Source of the DNA: Candidatus Thermochlorobacter aerophilus
GTDB lineage: Bacteria > Bacteroidota > Chlorobiia > Chlorobiales > Thermochlorobacteraceae
NCBI GenBank assembly: GCA_002794105.1
Contig: PHFL01000068.1
Location: 70,038-117,243 of the forward strand
Reading direction: 5' to 3'
DNA length: 47,206 bases
Positions 17,803 to 26,747 of this stretch are shown here, in pieces. Position 1 is the stretch's first letter, and every line of letters begins with the position of its first letter. Below the pieces are notes generated by a model, which had not been told where the DNA came from, did no database searches, and saw only the letters and a list, made by a program, of their open reading frames with translations. The position numbers and the translations under genes were made by a program.

Positions 17803-19623
17803 TCAAGATTGGACGGCTTGCGCAATTTGCTCGGCGCGAGCGTTCGGCAGATACACATACTTGCCACCTAATTTTTGCGCCAATTGTTGGGCTTCACCTT
17901 TCGTCAGAAAATTCATCTGTGTATCAATCACAATGCTGTGAATGTTGTCAGCGCGAATAAGTGCCGAAAGTTCATCAAGTTCCTTTTGAATTTTTTCTCT
18001 ATCGCCCTGAGATTGATCGAGTGCCACATTGGCTCGCCCATCGGTGATGAGCACCAGCGTGGCTTGCAAGTTACTTTTGTCGCGCATTTGCGCAATGGTT
18101 TTCCATGCTGTAAGTAGCGCCGACGCCAGCGGAGTGCCACCGCCAGTTAGCAGCACATCCAGTTCTCGTTTGGCGCGCTCCACACTTTGCGATGGCGGCA
18201 AGAGCACTTCTGCCTTTTTGCCACGAAACGCCACCAGCGCTACTTGGTCGCGATGAATGTATGCGCTTTGCAATAAGTGTGAGACGGCGCCTTTTGCCTG
18301 ACGCATTCGATTGACCGCCATCGAGCCCGATGAATCCACAACGAAAACAAACAGCGTGCCTGCTTTATCCCGAAATCGCTTGATGCGAATGTCTTCTTTT
18401 TTGATGATTAGCTGGTTTCTGACTTTGCTCTGTTCGCTTCGCCGCACACGCTGCCACGGCGCTGCTGCCATGAGCGTCGGAATCAGGGCTAATTTGCCTT
18501 CTCGCAAAGAGCCGCTGATGGCGCGAATGTATTTGCCACGCCGATTATTTTCGGCAATGCCGCGCTTGCCAGATTTGCCCCTGCGTTGCGGCGCGAAGTT
18601 CAGGTTTAGCATGGATTCAGGCAGCGCTGTCTCAACCGTCTCCAAAAGCATGTTGCTAAGGTCTTCAGGCGACGGCAGTTGTGATTCATCAGTTTGGCTT
18701 TCCTCACTGTTGCTACTTTCTGGTGGCGCAGTTTGCGGCGGTGCTGTGGGTTCAGCACGCTCTTCTTCTTTTTCGGGAATGCGTGTTGCACGCGGCAGTA
18801 GCACCAATTTCACTGCCAATTTCAGGTCGTCATCGCCCACTTCGGTTTCGCCGTTTAGTGCTGCATTGGCTACGGCAACTTTTGCCGCAAAGACATCAGC
18901 ACGGTTGCCTTCTACGCCCAACTCCAAAGCCGTTTGCACCAGCGCTTCGAGCTGTTCATCATAGAGCACGACTTTTTTCAAATCTTCTCGTGCCGCCAAG
19001 ATGAGCGCGCGTAAGGCAGTTTCTTCTTGCTCTATTTCGCTGTGGTCTGCGGCGTGTCCTAACTCTTTTGCACGAACGCACCGCACCACCTTTGCTCGAA
19101 TCTCCGCCACACTTTGCGACGCAAACGGCACAATGAGACCGATACGGTCAAGCAATCCCATTCGGACTTCGCCATCGCTGGGGTCAAAAGTCGCCACCAG
19201 CATAAATTTGGCTTCATGCACTGCTGAAAGTCCTTCCCGCTCAATGACGACTGCCCCGCGCGAGATGGTATCAATCAACTGCGCTGAAATCATGCTATCG
19301 AGCAAATTGAGCGAATCGACATATAAGACCCCGCCGTTTGCCTTCGCCAGCAGACCTTTTTCAATGACACGCTTGCCTGTCGCCAATGCCATTTCAAGGT
19401 TCAGTCCGCCAAGCAAGCGGTCTTCTGTTACATTGATGGGCAATTCGACAAATGGTGTGCCCTCTGGCAAGAGACGTGCAAAGGCACGTGCCAGAGTTGA
19501 TTTGCCTGACCCCACTGATGCTGGAATCACCACGCCACCCAGCGATGGGTCAACGGCAAGCAGCAGCAACGCACGCTTTGCCAAATCCAAATTGACAATC
19601 TCGCTAAATGAGAGCGGTTGCAT
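17803..19623 (-). CDS. bchD: Magnesium chelatase subunit D
   Basis: BchD pairs with the BchI ring and BchH to insert Mg2+ into protoporphyrin IX, the first committed step of bacteriochlorophyll synthesis. The N-terminal AAA+ domain has an intact Walker A (VGSGKST). At Walker B it reads LYVDSLNLLD, with Ser where active ATPases have Glu, so ATP hydrolysis by this subunit is doubtful. An acidic, proline-rich linker (about residues 280-325) follows. The C-terminal von Willebrand A domain carries the MIDAS motif VVDSSGSM, the GGGTPLASAL loop and LITDGRAN. The ATG at 19621-19623 gives 606 residues; the frame begins 19 codons earlier at a TTG. It leads the bchD-trpG-ptrB operon. bchI is absent from the window. 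Confidence 0.95.
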   Translation of the reverse strand: MQPLSFSEIVNLDLAKRALLLLAVDPSLGGVVIPASVGSGKSTLARAFARLLPEGTPFVELPINVTEDRLLGGLNLEMALATGKRVIEKGLLAKANGGVLYVDSLNLLDSMISAQLIDTISRGAVVIEREGLSAVHEAKFMLVATFDPSDGEVRMGLLDRIGLIVPFASQSVAEIRAKVVRCVRAKELGHAADHSEIEQEETALRALILAAREDLKKVVLYDEQLEALVQTALELGVEGNRADVFAAKVAVANAALNGETEVGDDDLKLAVKLVLLPRATRIPEKEEERAEPTAPPQTAPPESSNSEESQTDESQLPSPEDLSNMLLETVETALPESMLNLNFAPQRRGKSGKRGIAENNRRGKYIRAISGSLREGKLALIPTLMAAAPWQRVRRSEQSKVRNQLIIKKEDIRIKRFRDKAGTLFVFVVDSSGSMAVNRMRQAKGAVSHLLQSAYIHRDQVALVAFRGKKAEVLLPPSQSVERAKRELDVLLTGGGTPLASALLTAWKTIAQMRDKSNLQATLVLITDGRANVALDQSQGDREKIQKELDELSALIRADNIHSIVIDTQMNFLTKGEAQQLAQKLGGKYVYLPNARAEQIAQAVQS

Positions 19624-19774
19624 TTCAAAACATTTTGCTTGTCGGTTTAGGCGCTTTGGATACCATTTCTTTTGCGCCAATGTGCTAAAATATGCAGATA
19701 TGATTTACTTATTTTCGAACTTTCGCATCGCAAAGTTTTGCAAGTGAAATTTGCAATCTTCAAAAATTTGAGCC

Positions 19775-20749
19775 ATGCTTCTTGAGTTAGAATCGCTTTG
19801 CACATATTTCCACACCGATGATGGCATTGCCAAAGCGGTCGATGATGTCAGCTATAGCGTCGATAAAAATGAGACGCTGGGCTTGGTTGGCGAATCGGGC
19901 TGTGGCAAGTCGGTTACGGCGCTCTCTATCATGCGACTTGTGCCTTCGCCTCCGGGGTTTATTGCTGGCGGCAAAATTTATTTCAAGGGGCAAAATTTGT
20001 TGGAACTTTCTGAGTCGGAGATGCGTGCCCTACGCGGCAATCGAATCTCGATGATTTTTCAAGAGCCGATGACTTCGCTCAATCCTGTTTTTACCTGTGG
20101 CGAGCAAATTGCTGAAGCGGTGCGTTTGCATCAAAAACTTTCGGCAAAGGATGCGCGCGATAAAGCCGTAGAGATGCTCAAGTTAGTCGGTATTCCTGCG
20201 CCGCAGCAGCGCGCTCGTGAGTATCCGCACCAGCTCTCTGGTGGCATGCGTCAGCGTGTGATGATTGCTATGGCGCTCTCATGCAGTCCCGAATTGCTTA
20301 TTGCCGATGAGCCCACCACGGCACTCGATGTAACGGTGCAAGCGCAAATCTTGGAACTGATTGCCGACCTGCAAGAAAAATTAGGCATGGGGCTTATCAT
20401 GATTACGCATGACTTGGGCGTGATTGCAGAAGTCAGCGACAAGGTCGCCGTAATGTATGCTTCAAAAATTGTGGAATACGCTCCTGTGGAGCGCATCTTT
20501 GAAAACCCACTTCATCCTTACACGCAAGGCTTGTTTCGCTCGATTCCGCGCTTAGGCAAGCGTCAAGAGCGCTTGCACGTGATTGAAGGCTCTGTGCCAC
20601 CTGCTACGGCTTTTCCAAAAGGTTGCCATTTCTGGACACGCTGTCCGTTTGCGACCGCAGAGTGCCGCCACGAAAAACCGCCACTCGTCGAGTATGAACC
20701 ACAACACTTTTCGGCTTGCTGGCACACTCTTCGCTTGTCGCAAGTGTAA
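19775..20749 (+). CDS. Oligopeptide/dipeptide ABC transporter ATP-binding protein (OppD/DppD type)
   Basis: The protein has 324 residues. Walker A is GESGCGKS, the signature is [16 protein letters not shown], and Walker B is [18 protein letters not shown]. The C-terminal extension with spaced cysteines ([14 protein letters not shown] … FSACW) is the oligopeptide-transporter nucleotide-binding tail. It should energise peptide uptake at the inner membrane. It stands alone: no permease, binding protein or OppF-type partner flanks it, so those must be encoded elsewhere. Its stop codon abuts the stop of the convergent sensor kinase with no spacer. It is divergent from bchD. Confidence 0.93.
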   Translation: MLLELESLCTYFHTDDGIAKAVDDVSYSVDKNETLGLVGESGCGKSVTALSIMRLVPSPPGFIAGGKIYFKGQNLLELSESEMRALRGNRISMIFQEPMTSLNPVFTCGEQIAEAVRLHQKLSAKDARDKAVEMLKLVGIPAPQQRAREYPHQLSGGMRQRVMIAMALSCSPELLIADEPTTALDVTVQAQILELIADLQEKLGMGLIMITHDLGVIAEVSDKVAVMYASKIVEYAPVERIFENPLHPYTQGLFRSIPRLGKRQERLHVIEGSVPPATAFPKGCHFWTRCPFATAECRHEKPPLVEYEPQHFSACWHTLRLSQV

Positions 20750-22285
20750 CTACTCCACTGCAGGTAACCTTACCCAAAACGTTGTACCCTGCCCGACTTG
20801 AGACTTGCAGGATATTTCTCCACCATGATTTCTTACGACACCTTGCGCCATTGATAAACCCAGTCCGGCAAAAAACCCCGCCTTCCTCATGCTAAAAAAT
20901 GGCTCATAGATTCGATCCTGATACTCTGGCGCAATTCCAATGCCGTTGTCATGCACTGCCACACACACCACACGCTTTTGAGCCTCGTCGGGCTGCATTG
21001 CATCGGTCATCTCTGCTCTGGTTTCAATGTGAATTTTGCCAATGAAATCTTTCTCTGCCGTGGCTTTTTCTTGAATGGCTTCCACGCCATTACGCACGAT
21101 ATTTTCAATAACACGCTTCAACTGACGGGCATCACCTTGCACTTCAGGCAAATATGGCATCAGCGAAAGTTTGACATCTATTTTCTCCAACCCCGCTTTT
21201 TGCTCTTCAATCACGGCATGCACCAAGTCATTCAAATTGATTTTGCTGATGAGCATTTTGCCTTGTCCTGTGTAGCCAACCAGTTGCTCGGTAAGCACTG
21301 CCGCTCGTGCAGCACTTTCTTCAATGCGCTGAATATGCTTTTCAATGGCAGAGACATTTCCTTGCTGCGAGGAATTTTTCAAAAGCTGAAGATTGCCCAA
21401 GAGCACGGCAAGCACGTTGTTGTAGTTGTGTGCCATGCCTGCTGCAATGTATTTGGCGGCTTCTTTTTTTGCCTCTTCAATACGATTCAGCAAATCCTGC
21501 CGCTCTTGCATGGACACTTCGGCTTGCTGTGAGCTATCGAGAAACACCATCACCGCGCCTACAATGTTATTTTCCCCGTCACGAACAGGCGCTGCACTAT
21601 CTGCAATTGGAATTTCCTTACCTGTTTTACTGATAAGACGAGTTTTTCTTGTCAGGTAAACCAATTGACCTTCTCTAAGTGCGGTTAACACTGGACATTC
21701 CAATTCCTGGCGAGAGTCTTCTTCTATGAGCCGCACGACCTGTTCTATCGGTTGCAAAAATGCACTGTATTTGTCCCATTCTGTCAATTCAGTAGCCTTA
21801 TCATTCATGATTCGCACCTGCCTATCTGTATCGGTAATGATGACGGCTTCGCCCATGCTCATGAGGGTGCTTTGCAGAAATTGACGCTCTTGGCTCAAGC
21901 GCTGCTCTTCTTGAAAACGGTTTATGGTAATTTCCAATACGGCGCACAGTTCTGCTTCTTTGAACGGCTTGAGAATGAAGCCAAATGGAGAGACTTCTCG
22001 CACACGACGCAAAGTCTCATCGTCAGCATGAGCAGTTAAGAATATGACTGGGGTACCTTTCTTTGCCAAAATGTCCTTTGCCAGTTCTACTCCGTCTTTT
22101 TTGCCTTTTATGGTAATATCCATCAAGATGACATCTGGCTGGTGTGCGGCATATTTTTCAAGCGCTGCGTTTGCATCTGACGCGATGCCCACCACATCAT
22201 AGCCTTTGGACTGCAGCAACTCTGAAAGGTGCATGGCTACGATTGCTTCATCTTCCACAACCAAGATTTTTCTCTTTGCAGACAT
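20750..22285 (-). CDS. Hybrid sensor protein: receiver-PAS-histidine kinase
   Basis: The order is an N-terminal receiver, a PAS domain and a C-terminal kinase. The receiver has acidic pocket VVEDE, phospho-acceptor Asp56 in VILMDITIKG and Lys in ILKPF. PAS covers about residues 125-260, with a conserved-looking sensor core. The H-box is AAGMAHNYNNVL and the ATPase lobe has NIVRNGVEAI, HDNGIGI and GLGLSMAQG. No membrane segment is visible, so it is cytosolic. The ATG at 22283-22285 begins just before the receiver; the open frame upstream has no support. It starts 37 bases after the stop of the kinase at 22323-24911, so the pair is likely cotranscribed and the receiver may accept phosphate from that kinase. 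Confidence 0.88.
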   Translation of the reverse strand: MSAKRKILVVEDEAIVAMHLSELLQSKGYDVVGIASDANAALEKYAAHQPDVILMDITIKGKKDGVELAKDILAKKGTPVIFLTAHADDETLRRVREVSPFGFILKPFKEAELCAVLEITINRFQEEQRLSQERQFLQSTLMSMGEAVIITDTDRQVRIMNDKATELTEWDKYSAFLQPIEQVVRLIEEDSRQELECPVLTALREGQLVYLTRKTRLISKTGKEIPIADSAAPVRDGENNIVGAVMVFLDSSQQAEVSMQERQDLLNRIEEAKKEAAKYIAAGMAHNYNNVLAVLLGNLQLLKNSSQQGNVSAIEKHIQRIEESAARAAVLTEQLVGYTGQGKMLISKINLNDLVHAVIEEQKAGLEKIDVKLSLMPYLPEVQGDARQLKRVIENIVRNGVEAIQEKATAEKDFIGKIHIETRAEMTDAMQPDEAQKRVVCVAVHDNGIGIAPEYQDRIYEPFFSMRKAGFFAGLGLSMAQGVVRNHGGEISCKSQVGQGTTFWVRLPAVE

Positions 22286-22322
22286 ATACCTGACATTGAT
22301 TTGAGAACCACGACTTTTACTC

Positions 22323-24911
22323 TTACTGATGCGCCTCGTCTTTGAACCTGATGCAAAACGCCGCACCTTTCTGCGGCAATACTTCTATGCTGCCACGCAG
22401 TTGCTCGGTAAGCATTTTCACCAAGCGTAGTCCAAGGGTCTTTGGGGACTCCAGTGGTCGCTCCATGTTTAAGCCAATGCCATTGTCGCACACGGTGAGC
22501 ATGATGTCATTATCGCTGGTTTTTCGAGCAAGGATAGCAATTTCTTTGTTTTTTTCCGCACTCTCTGCAGTTTCAGGGAAAGCATACTTGAGGCTATTGG
22601 TTACCAGCTCACTTACAATTAACCCGGCGGGAATTGCTGCATCAATGCTCAAGTCAAGTTTTTCAGAGTCGATTTGCACCTTAATTATCGATGGCGGCTC
22701 GTTATACGATTCAGCAATCATGCTCGCCAGCGTTTGTAGATACTCTGCAAAGTCTACGCGCATGAAATCTTTGGTCTGATACAGCTGCTCGTGAATAAGC
22801 GCCATGGCTTTGACACGATTCTGACTTTCACGAAAAATTCTTTTAGCTTGCTCATCTTGCAACTTGAGCGATTGCAGATATAGCAGGCTCGAAATTACCT
22901 GCAAGTTGTTCTTTACTCGGTGATGAATCTCTTTAAGCAAGACCTCTTTTTCTGACAGCGATTTGGCAAGCGATTTTTCTGCCCGAATACGCTCGGTTAC
23001 ATCTTGCATGATAATCAATCCGCACTGCTCCCGCCCTAACTCAACATACTGAAGCGTAACCACTAAACTTTTTACGCCACTGCTTTTTGTGTGCAAATCC
23101 ACTTCGAGACTCACTGGGTGCGGCTCACTGCCTTCATTCGTGATGTGCATGCATAAATGTTCGGTAGAGAGGTTAAATCCTAACTCCTCTATTTGCTTGC
23201 CCAGTGCATCTTCATAGCCTATTCCTGATAGCGCTTCAAAGGCTTGATTGACATTGAGCGTGCGTCCTGTGTTGGCATCGCATAGCACAATTGGTAGTGG
23301 GTTATACCGAAAGATTTTCCAAAAGTAATCTTCACTTTGCTTCAGGGCTTCTTCCGTACGTCTGTGCGCTTGAATTTCTTCTTGCAATCTGCGACTTAGT
23401 TCAATGAGGTCGCGTGTGCGCTCAATCACGCGGGCTTCAAAATCTTCTTTGGCTTTCTGCAACTCCTGCTGAATACGCACATATTCGGTCACATTGCGCA
23501 CATTGACAATGATGGCGCCGATGGTTTCATCATGCAGAAGATTGTTGCAAATGGCTTCCATGTAAATCCAGTGCCCATTTTTGTGCTGCACACGCACTCT
23601 TTGCACTGGACTGATTCCCGGAATGCGGACCAGTTTTTCAAAAAACTCTTTGATTTTTTCTCTCTCGTCGGGGTATATCAAATCAAAAGCTGATTTGCCT
23701 ACAAGTTCTTCGCTGGTATAACCGATAATGCGCAGAGCTGCAGAGGATTCGTAGAGTATTTTTCCATCGGCATCTAAGAGCATAATGAGGTCGCTGGAGT
23801 GTTCAATCATCTTGCGGAAACGCTGCTCACGATGCTGCAAGACCTCATACCAAAACTGCCGTTCTTGATTTTCTTTCGTCAGCTCTGTGAGCAAAAGTCC
23901 CTGCTCGTCGAGTTCCTTTCTCAGCACCTCCGAAAGCTGTCTTTCACTATGTAGTGCCGCTTCCAGCTCTTGTATCTGCCCCTGAACATCCTCCAGCGCA
24001 TGACACAAATTTTCATTCTCCTTTTCAAGCTCTGCCAGCGAAAGCTCTTGCTCCTCGAGTTCCTTTCTCAGCACTTCCGAAAGCCGTTTTTCACTATGCA
24101 GTGCCGCTTCCAACTCCTGCATTCGTCCCTGAACATCCTCCAGCGTACGACGCAAGTTTGCGATGTTTTTTTCCTGCTCCTTCAGTGCGCTCTGCTGCTC
24201 GATTTGCCGAAAGGCTTGATAGAGAGCAATTTGCAAACGCGATTCCGACAGTTGCTCCAACAACACATAGCCTACTGCGCCGCGTCTTACTTGCTCTATT
24301 GCCTCAAGCTCATGGTCTTCATCTGTCAGCAACAGCCATGGCTTCGTTTCCCAAGTGCTGGGCGGCATACCTGTAAATTCATTGAGCGAGAGCATCAATA
24401 AGTCAGCAGTGTGGGCGCTATCGTAGGATGGCAAAAGTTGTACTTCGCCGAGTTTCAAGAGCAGTTTTTCTATTTTCAAGCGTAGAGTCAGTGGCTCAAT
24501 CCACAATGCCACTTTGTATCGCAGGTCTTGTCCGGGTTCTTGTGTCCCAGCTGTGCTGCCGCCGTTTAGGTTTTTGACGAATTCTGCCAGTTGTTCTTCT
24601 TCACCTTTTGCGAAAAACGCCGTGGCACCAGCGGTCAGACATTCTTCGGCTGCTGCAGTGCGTTTTTCTCCGACGATGATGAAAGGACTTTTCACTTTTG
24701 TTTCTTGTAGCAACTGCAGTGCTGCCATGCCATCGAGCTCGGGGAAGAGACAGCAGTTTATCACTATGTCGGGGTTTTCTGAAGTCAGTGCATCTAAGAA
24801 TGCATCTCGCGTGCGTACTTCCTTTACAAGAATTGGTATGCCGATGGATTGAAAGATTTGCATCAGCTTGCTGTGCTCAGAGGCTGAGGTATTTAGCACG
24901 ATGCATTTCAT
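22323..24911 (-). CDS. HisKA_2 sensor kinase with two degenerate receivers, duplicated coiled coil and two PAS domains
   Basis: The ATG at 24909-24911 gives 862 residues; a TTG start 33 bases earlier is possible. Two receiver-like domains (about residues 1-118 and 130-240) lack key residues. In the first, the acidic pair is Asn-Thr and the acceptor Asp is Cys (PDIVINCCLFPELDG). In the second, the C-terminal half (RRGAVGYVLLEQLSESRLQIAL) is recognisable but lacks the Lys. A coiled coil of two 49-residue copies follows (253-350), then PAS (about 365-485), PAS (about 535-640), the HisKA_2 box LKEIHHRVKNNLQVISSLL and an ATPase lobe (LVTNSLKYAF, DNGIGL). It is cytosolic. Output probably goes to the next gene's receiver. 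Confidence 0.88.
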   Translation of the reverse strand: MKCIVLNTSASEHSKLMQIFQSIGIPILVKEVRTRDAFLDALTSENPDIVINCCLFPELDGMAALQLLQETKVKSPFIIVGEKRTAAAEECLTAGATAFFAKGEEEQLAEFVKNLNGGSTAGTQEPGQDLRYKVALWIEPLTLRLKIEKLLLKLGEVQLLPSYDSAHTADLLMLSLNEFTGMPPSTWETKPWLLLTDEDHELEAIEQVRRGAVGYVLLEQLSESRLQIALYQAFRQIEQQSALKEQEKNIANLRRTLEDVQGRMQELEAALHSEKRLSEVLRKELEEQELSLAELEKENENLCHALEDVQGQIQELEAALHSERQLSEVLRKELDEQGLLLTELTKENQERQFWYEVLQHREQRFRKMIEHSSDLIMLLDADGKILYESSAALRIIGYTSEELVGKSAFDLIYPDEREKIKEFFEKLVRIPGISPVQRVRVQHKNGHWIYMEAICNNLLHDETIGAIIVNVRNVTEYVRIQQELQKAKEDFEARVIERTRDLIELSRRLQEEIQAHRRTEEALKQSEDYFWKIFRYNPLPIVLCDANTGRTLNVNQAFEALSGIGYEDALGKQIEELGFNLSTEHLCMHITNEGSEPHPVSLEVDLHTKSSGVKSLVVTLQYVELGREQCGLIIMQDVTERIRAEKSLAKSLSEKEVLLKEIHHRVKNNLQVISSLLYLQSLKLQDEQAKRIFRESQNRVKAMALIHEQLYQTKDFMRVDFAEYLQTLASMIAESYNEPPSIIKVQIDSEKLDLSIDAAIPAGLIVSELVTNSLKYAFPETAESAEKNKEIAILARKTSDNDIMLTVCDNGIGLNMERPLESPKTLGLRLVKMLTEQLRGSIEVLPQKGAAFCIRFKDEAHQ
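23862..24155 (-). repeat. Tandem 147-bp duplication encoding two 49-residue coiled-coil units
   Basis: Positions 24009-24155 and 23862-24008 are two adjacent copies that encode LEDVQGRMQELEAALHSEK and LEDVQGQIQELEAALHSER, with LSEVLRKEL following in both. The offset is exactly 147 bases (49 codons, seven heptads), so the coiled-coil register is kept. The nucleotide copies remain very similar, which suggests a recent duplication or ongoing conversion. Confidence 0.9.
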
Positions 24912-25039
24912 GCCAGATGACTTGCATGTTTTTGCAATATACAACGCTTTTCATCAAGTCTTTCAGCAGGCAGGTCTTAGCGCTTTGATTTCGTCTTGAA
25001 AATCTGCAATTTTTGGCTACTCAAACACAAGCGGGGCGC

Positions 25040-25477
25040 ATGACCACAATCAAAAAGTTCGGCATTATCAGCGGGGTTTCCGTTTTGGTGTTGTTCATTG
25101 CAGTGTTTTTATTTCTCTATCACGGCACATACAGCAAAGGCGAGCGCGGCGGGGTTGTCGTCAAAATCAGTGAAAAAGGCTACATTTTCAAAACGTTTGA
25201 AGGTCAGCTCAATACCCTGATTCCCGGTGCAGTCGGCAGCACGCAGCAAAACATGTTTTACTTTTCTGTGGAACGCCATCGTGAAGATGTTATCAAGGCA
25301 CTTAAAGAGGCGGCTTTGACTGGCGAGCGCGTTGGCTTAGAATACGAAGAAAAATATGTGAAATTCTTTTGGCGCGGAGATACCAAGTATTTCGTCACAG
25401 CAGTCAAGCGAATAGGAAATGCGCCTGCCTCTCCACCGACGCTGCCTGCACCACACTCTCAACCTGTTCAGCCGTAA
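25040..25477 (+). CDS. Small membrane-anchored protein of unknown function
   Basis: The ATG at 25040 gives 145 residues; the frame starts 27 bases earlier at a TTG. One transmembrane helix (GVSVLVLFIAVFLFLY) follows a short basic N-terminus. The rest is a small soluble domain (GERGGVVVKISEKGYIFKTFEGQLN … VGLEYEEKYVKFFWRGDTKYFVTAVKRIG) and a proline-rich tail. Similar short proteins occur in Bacteroidetes/Chlorobi, but I know no function for them. It precedes the alpha/beta hydrolase by 37 bases and is divergent from the sensor kinase. Confidence 0.75.
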   Translation: MTTIKKFGIISGVSVLVLFIAVFLFLYHGTYSKGERGGVVVKISEKGYIFKTFEGQLNTLIPGAVGSTQQNMFYFSVERHREDVIKALKEAALTGERVGLEYEEKYVKFFWRGDTKYFVTAVKRIGNAPASPPTLPAPHSQPVQP

Positions 25478-25514
25478 ATGAAGTTCTCTTCAACTAAACT
25501 CACATGGAGCAACC

Positions 25515-26522
25515 ATGACTTCACATGTTGATGCCGATGCTGCTCCCACTGAAAAATTTCTGCTCTATCAGCGTGAAATTGCCGAGCGGCTAAACAGCCG
25601 AAATTTGCGCACGCATCGCTATGCGCTCTATGAGCAATCGTTGATTCAAAAAAGTCGTTTCATTCGGCTCAATGGCGTTGTGCATCACTACCATGACTCG
25701 CATCCAGACGCGCCTGCCGATATGCCCACTATCATTTTGATTCATGGATGGGATTGCTGGTGGATGTGGTGGCACGAAGTCATTGCACATCTTAATCAAC
25801 ATGGTGTGCGCACCATCGCTTACGACCTCAAGGGACATGGCTGGTCAGACGAAGGCACCGATTACTCTTTGCATGCACTCTCGCTTGACCTGCATGCTCT
25901 GGTGCAACATCTCGGTCTGAAGCGTTACCATATTGCGGCATTCTCACTTGGCTCATTCGTTGCACTCAACTACGCCCAGCAATTTGAGCATGAAATTTGC
26001 TCGCTTACTTTTTTCAACTTTGGCATTTTTCCAAACAATGCGCAGCTCGAAAAAGTCATTCCCAAAGTTATTCCCTTTATCTTCGATAAGTTTCTTCGCA
26101 AAATTAAAGTGTGGTGGCTTATCTATGCCTACGCACGCCTGACCTTGGCGCGCAATCATACCACCAAAGAAAATATCTTAGTTGGCGTCAATAGCTTGCG
26201 CTTTATTTCAGGCAAAGCCATTCGTGAAACTGCCAAAGCATTAGCCAAGCGTGAAGTTACCGAGAGCCTGCCCAAGCAAATTGCTAATCTCTCCATTCCC
26301 GTGCTCCTTGTTGCTGGTAAGGGTGACCAAGTTGTCAGATGGAAGCACACCAAAGCGCTCTATGAATACGCCAAGCGCGGACGATTTGAATTGATAAAAA
26401 AATGTGGGCACCTGATTACTCTGGAATTGCCCCAAAAAACCGCCGAACTTATCTTGAGCCAGATTAAATTGGCTTCGAGCCCGTCGGAAGTTACCTTGTT
26501 AGGCAGCGAAAAGACGCCGTGA
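25515..26522 (+). CDS. Alpha/beta hydrolase
   Basis: The protein has 335 residues with the hydrolase fold: oxyanion region ILIHGWD (74-80), nucleophile Ser144 in AAFSLGSF, acid Asp271 in VAGKGDQVV and His299 in CGHLITLE. The usual elbow GxSxG has Ala for the first Gly. Several tryptophans follow the oxyanion motif (HGWDCWWMWW). It has a 50-residue N-terminal extension and no signal peptide. It converges on the bchH region. The nearby pigment genes suggest a BchO-like or esterase role in chlorophyll metabolism, but the sequence does not prove this. Confidence 0.85.
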   Translation: MTSHVDADAAPTEKFLLYQREIAERLNSRNLRTHRYALYEQSLIQKSRFIRLNGVVHHYHDSHPDAPADMPTIILIHGWDCWWMWWHEVIAHLNQHGVRTIAYDLKGHGWSDEGTDYSLHALSLDLHALVQHLGLKRYHIAAFSLGSFVALNYAQQFEHEICSLTFFNFGIFPNNAQLEKVIPKVIPFIFDKFLRKIKVWWLIYAYARLTLARNHTTKENILVGVNSLRFISGKAIRETAKALAKREVTESLPKQIANLSIPVLLVAGKGDQVVRWKHTKALYEYAKRGRFELIKKCGHLITLELPQKTAELILSQIKLASSPSEVTLLGSEKTP

Positions 26523-26538
26523 GCCACTTTTCAGGCTC
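26521..26538. terminator. Small hairpin between convergent transcripts
   Basis: GAGCC (26521-26525) and GGCTC (26534-26538) can pair across an 8-base loop directly after the hydrolase stop codon and before the end of the convergent small ORF at 26569. The stem is only 5 bp and no T-run follows, so the terminator call is weak. Confidence 0.25.
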
Positions 26539-26568
26539 GTTTGCAGTTACGCTGCTTTGCGCAAGGCT

Positions 26569-26733
26569 TCAGTTTTGGCGAAATGGGTCACGCAATACTT
26601 CTCTTGTGAGCCTTCGCACAACTGATGACGACGGTATGATGTCTTTTTGCTTCAGATATTGATAAGCTACTGCAACCATCGTGCCTGTAGCAAGCACGCC
26701 CAGTGCCCCCAGAAGAATACTACCAAGCAACAT
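26569..26733 (-). CDS. Unannotated 54-residue single-helix membrane protein next to bchH
   Basis: An ATG at 26731-26733 opens 54 codons ending in TGA at 26569-26571. Residues 3-24 form one hydrophobic helix (LGSILLGALGVLATGTMVAVAY). A basic C-terminal half follows (VVRRLTREVLRDPFRQN), which fits a bitopic inner-membrane protein with the charged part in the cytoplasm. It starts 14 bases after the bchH stop, so it would share its transcript. No clear ribosome-binding site is present and the family is not recognised. It contains no His and so is not an ordinary antenna polypeptide. It could be a chance frame, but the composition looks protein-like. Confidence 0.5.
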   Translation of the reverse strand: MLLGSILLGALGVLATGTMVAVAYQYLKQKDIIPSSSVVRRLTREVLRDPFRQN

Positions 26734-26747
26734 CGTTCAAATTGGGT

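Noticed and set aside
18311..18964. Long + strand ORFs opposite bchD (also 19001-19747)
   Set aside because: They are serine/arginine-rich antisense shadows of a well-supported gene and have no motif or ribosome-binding site.
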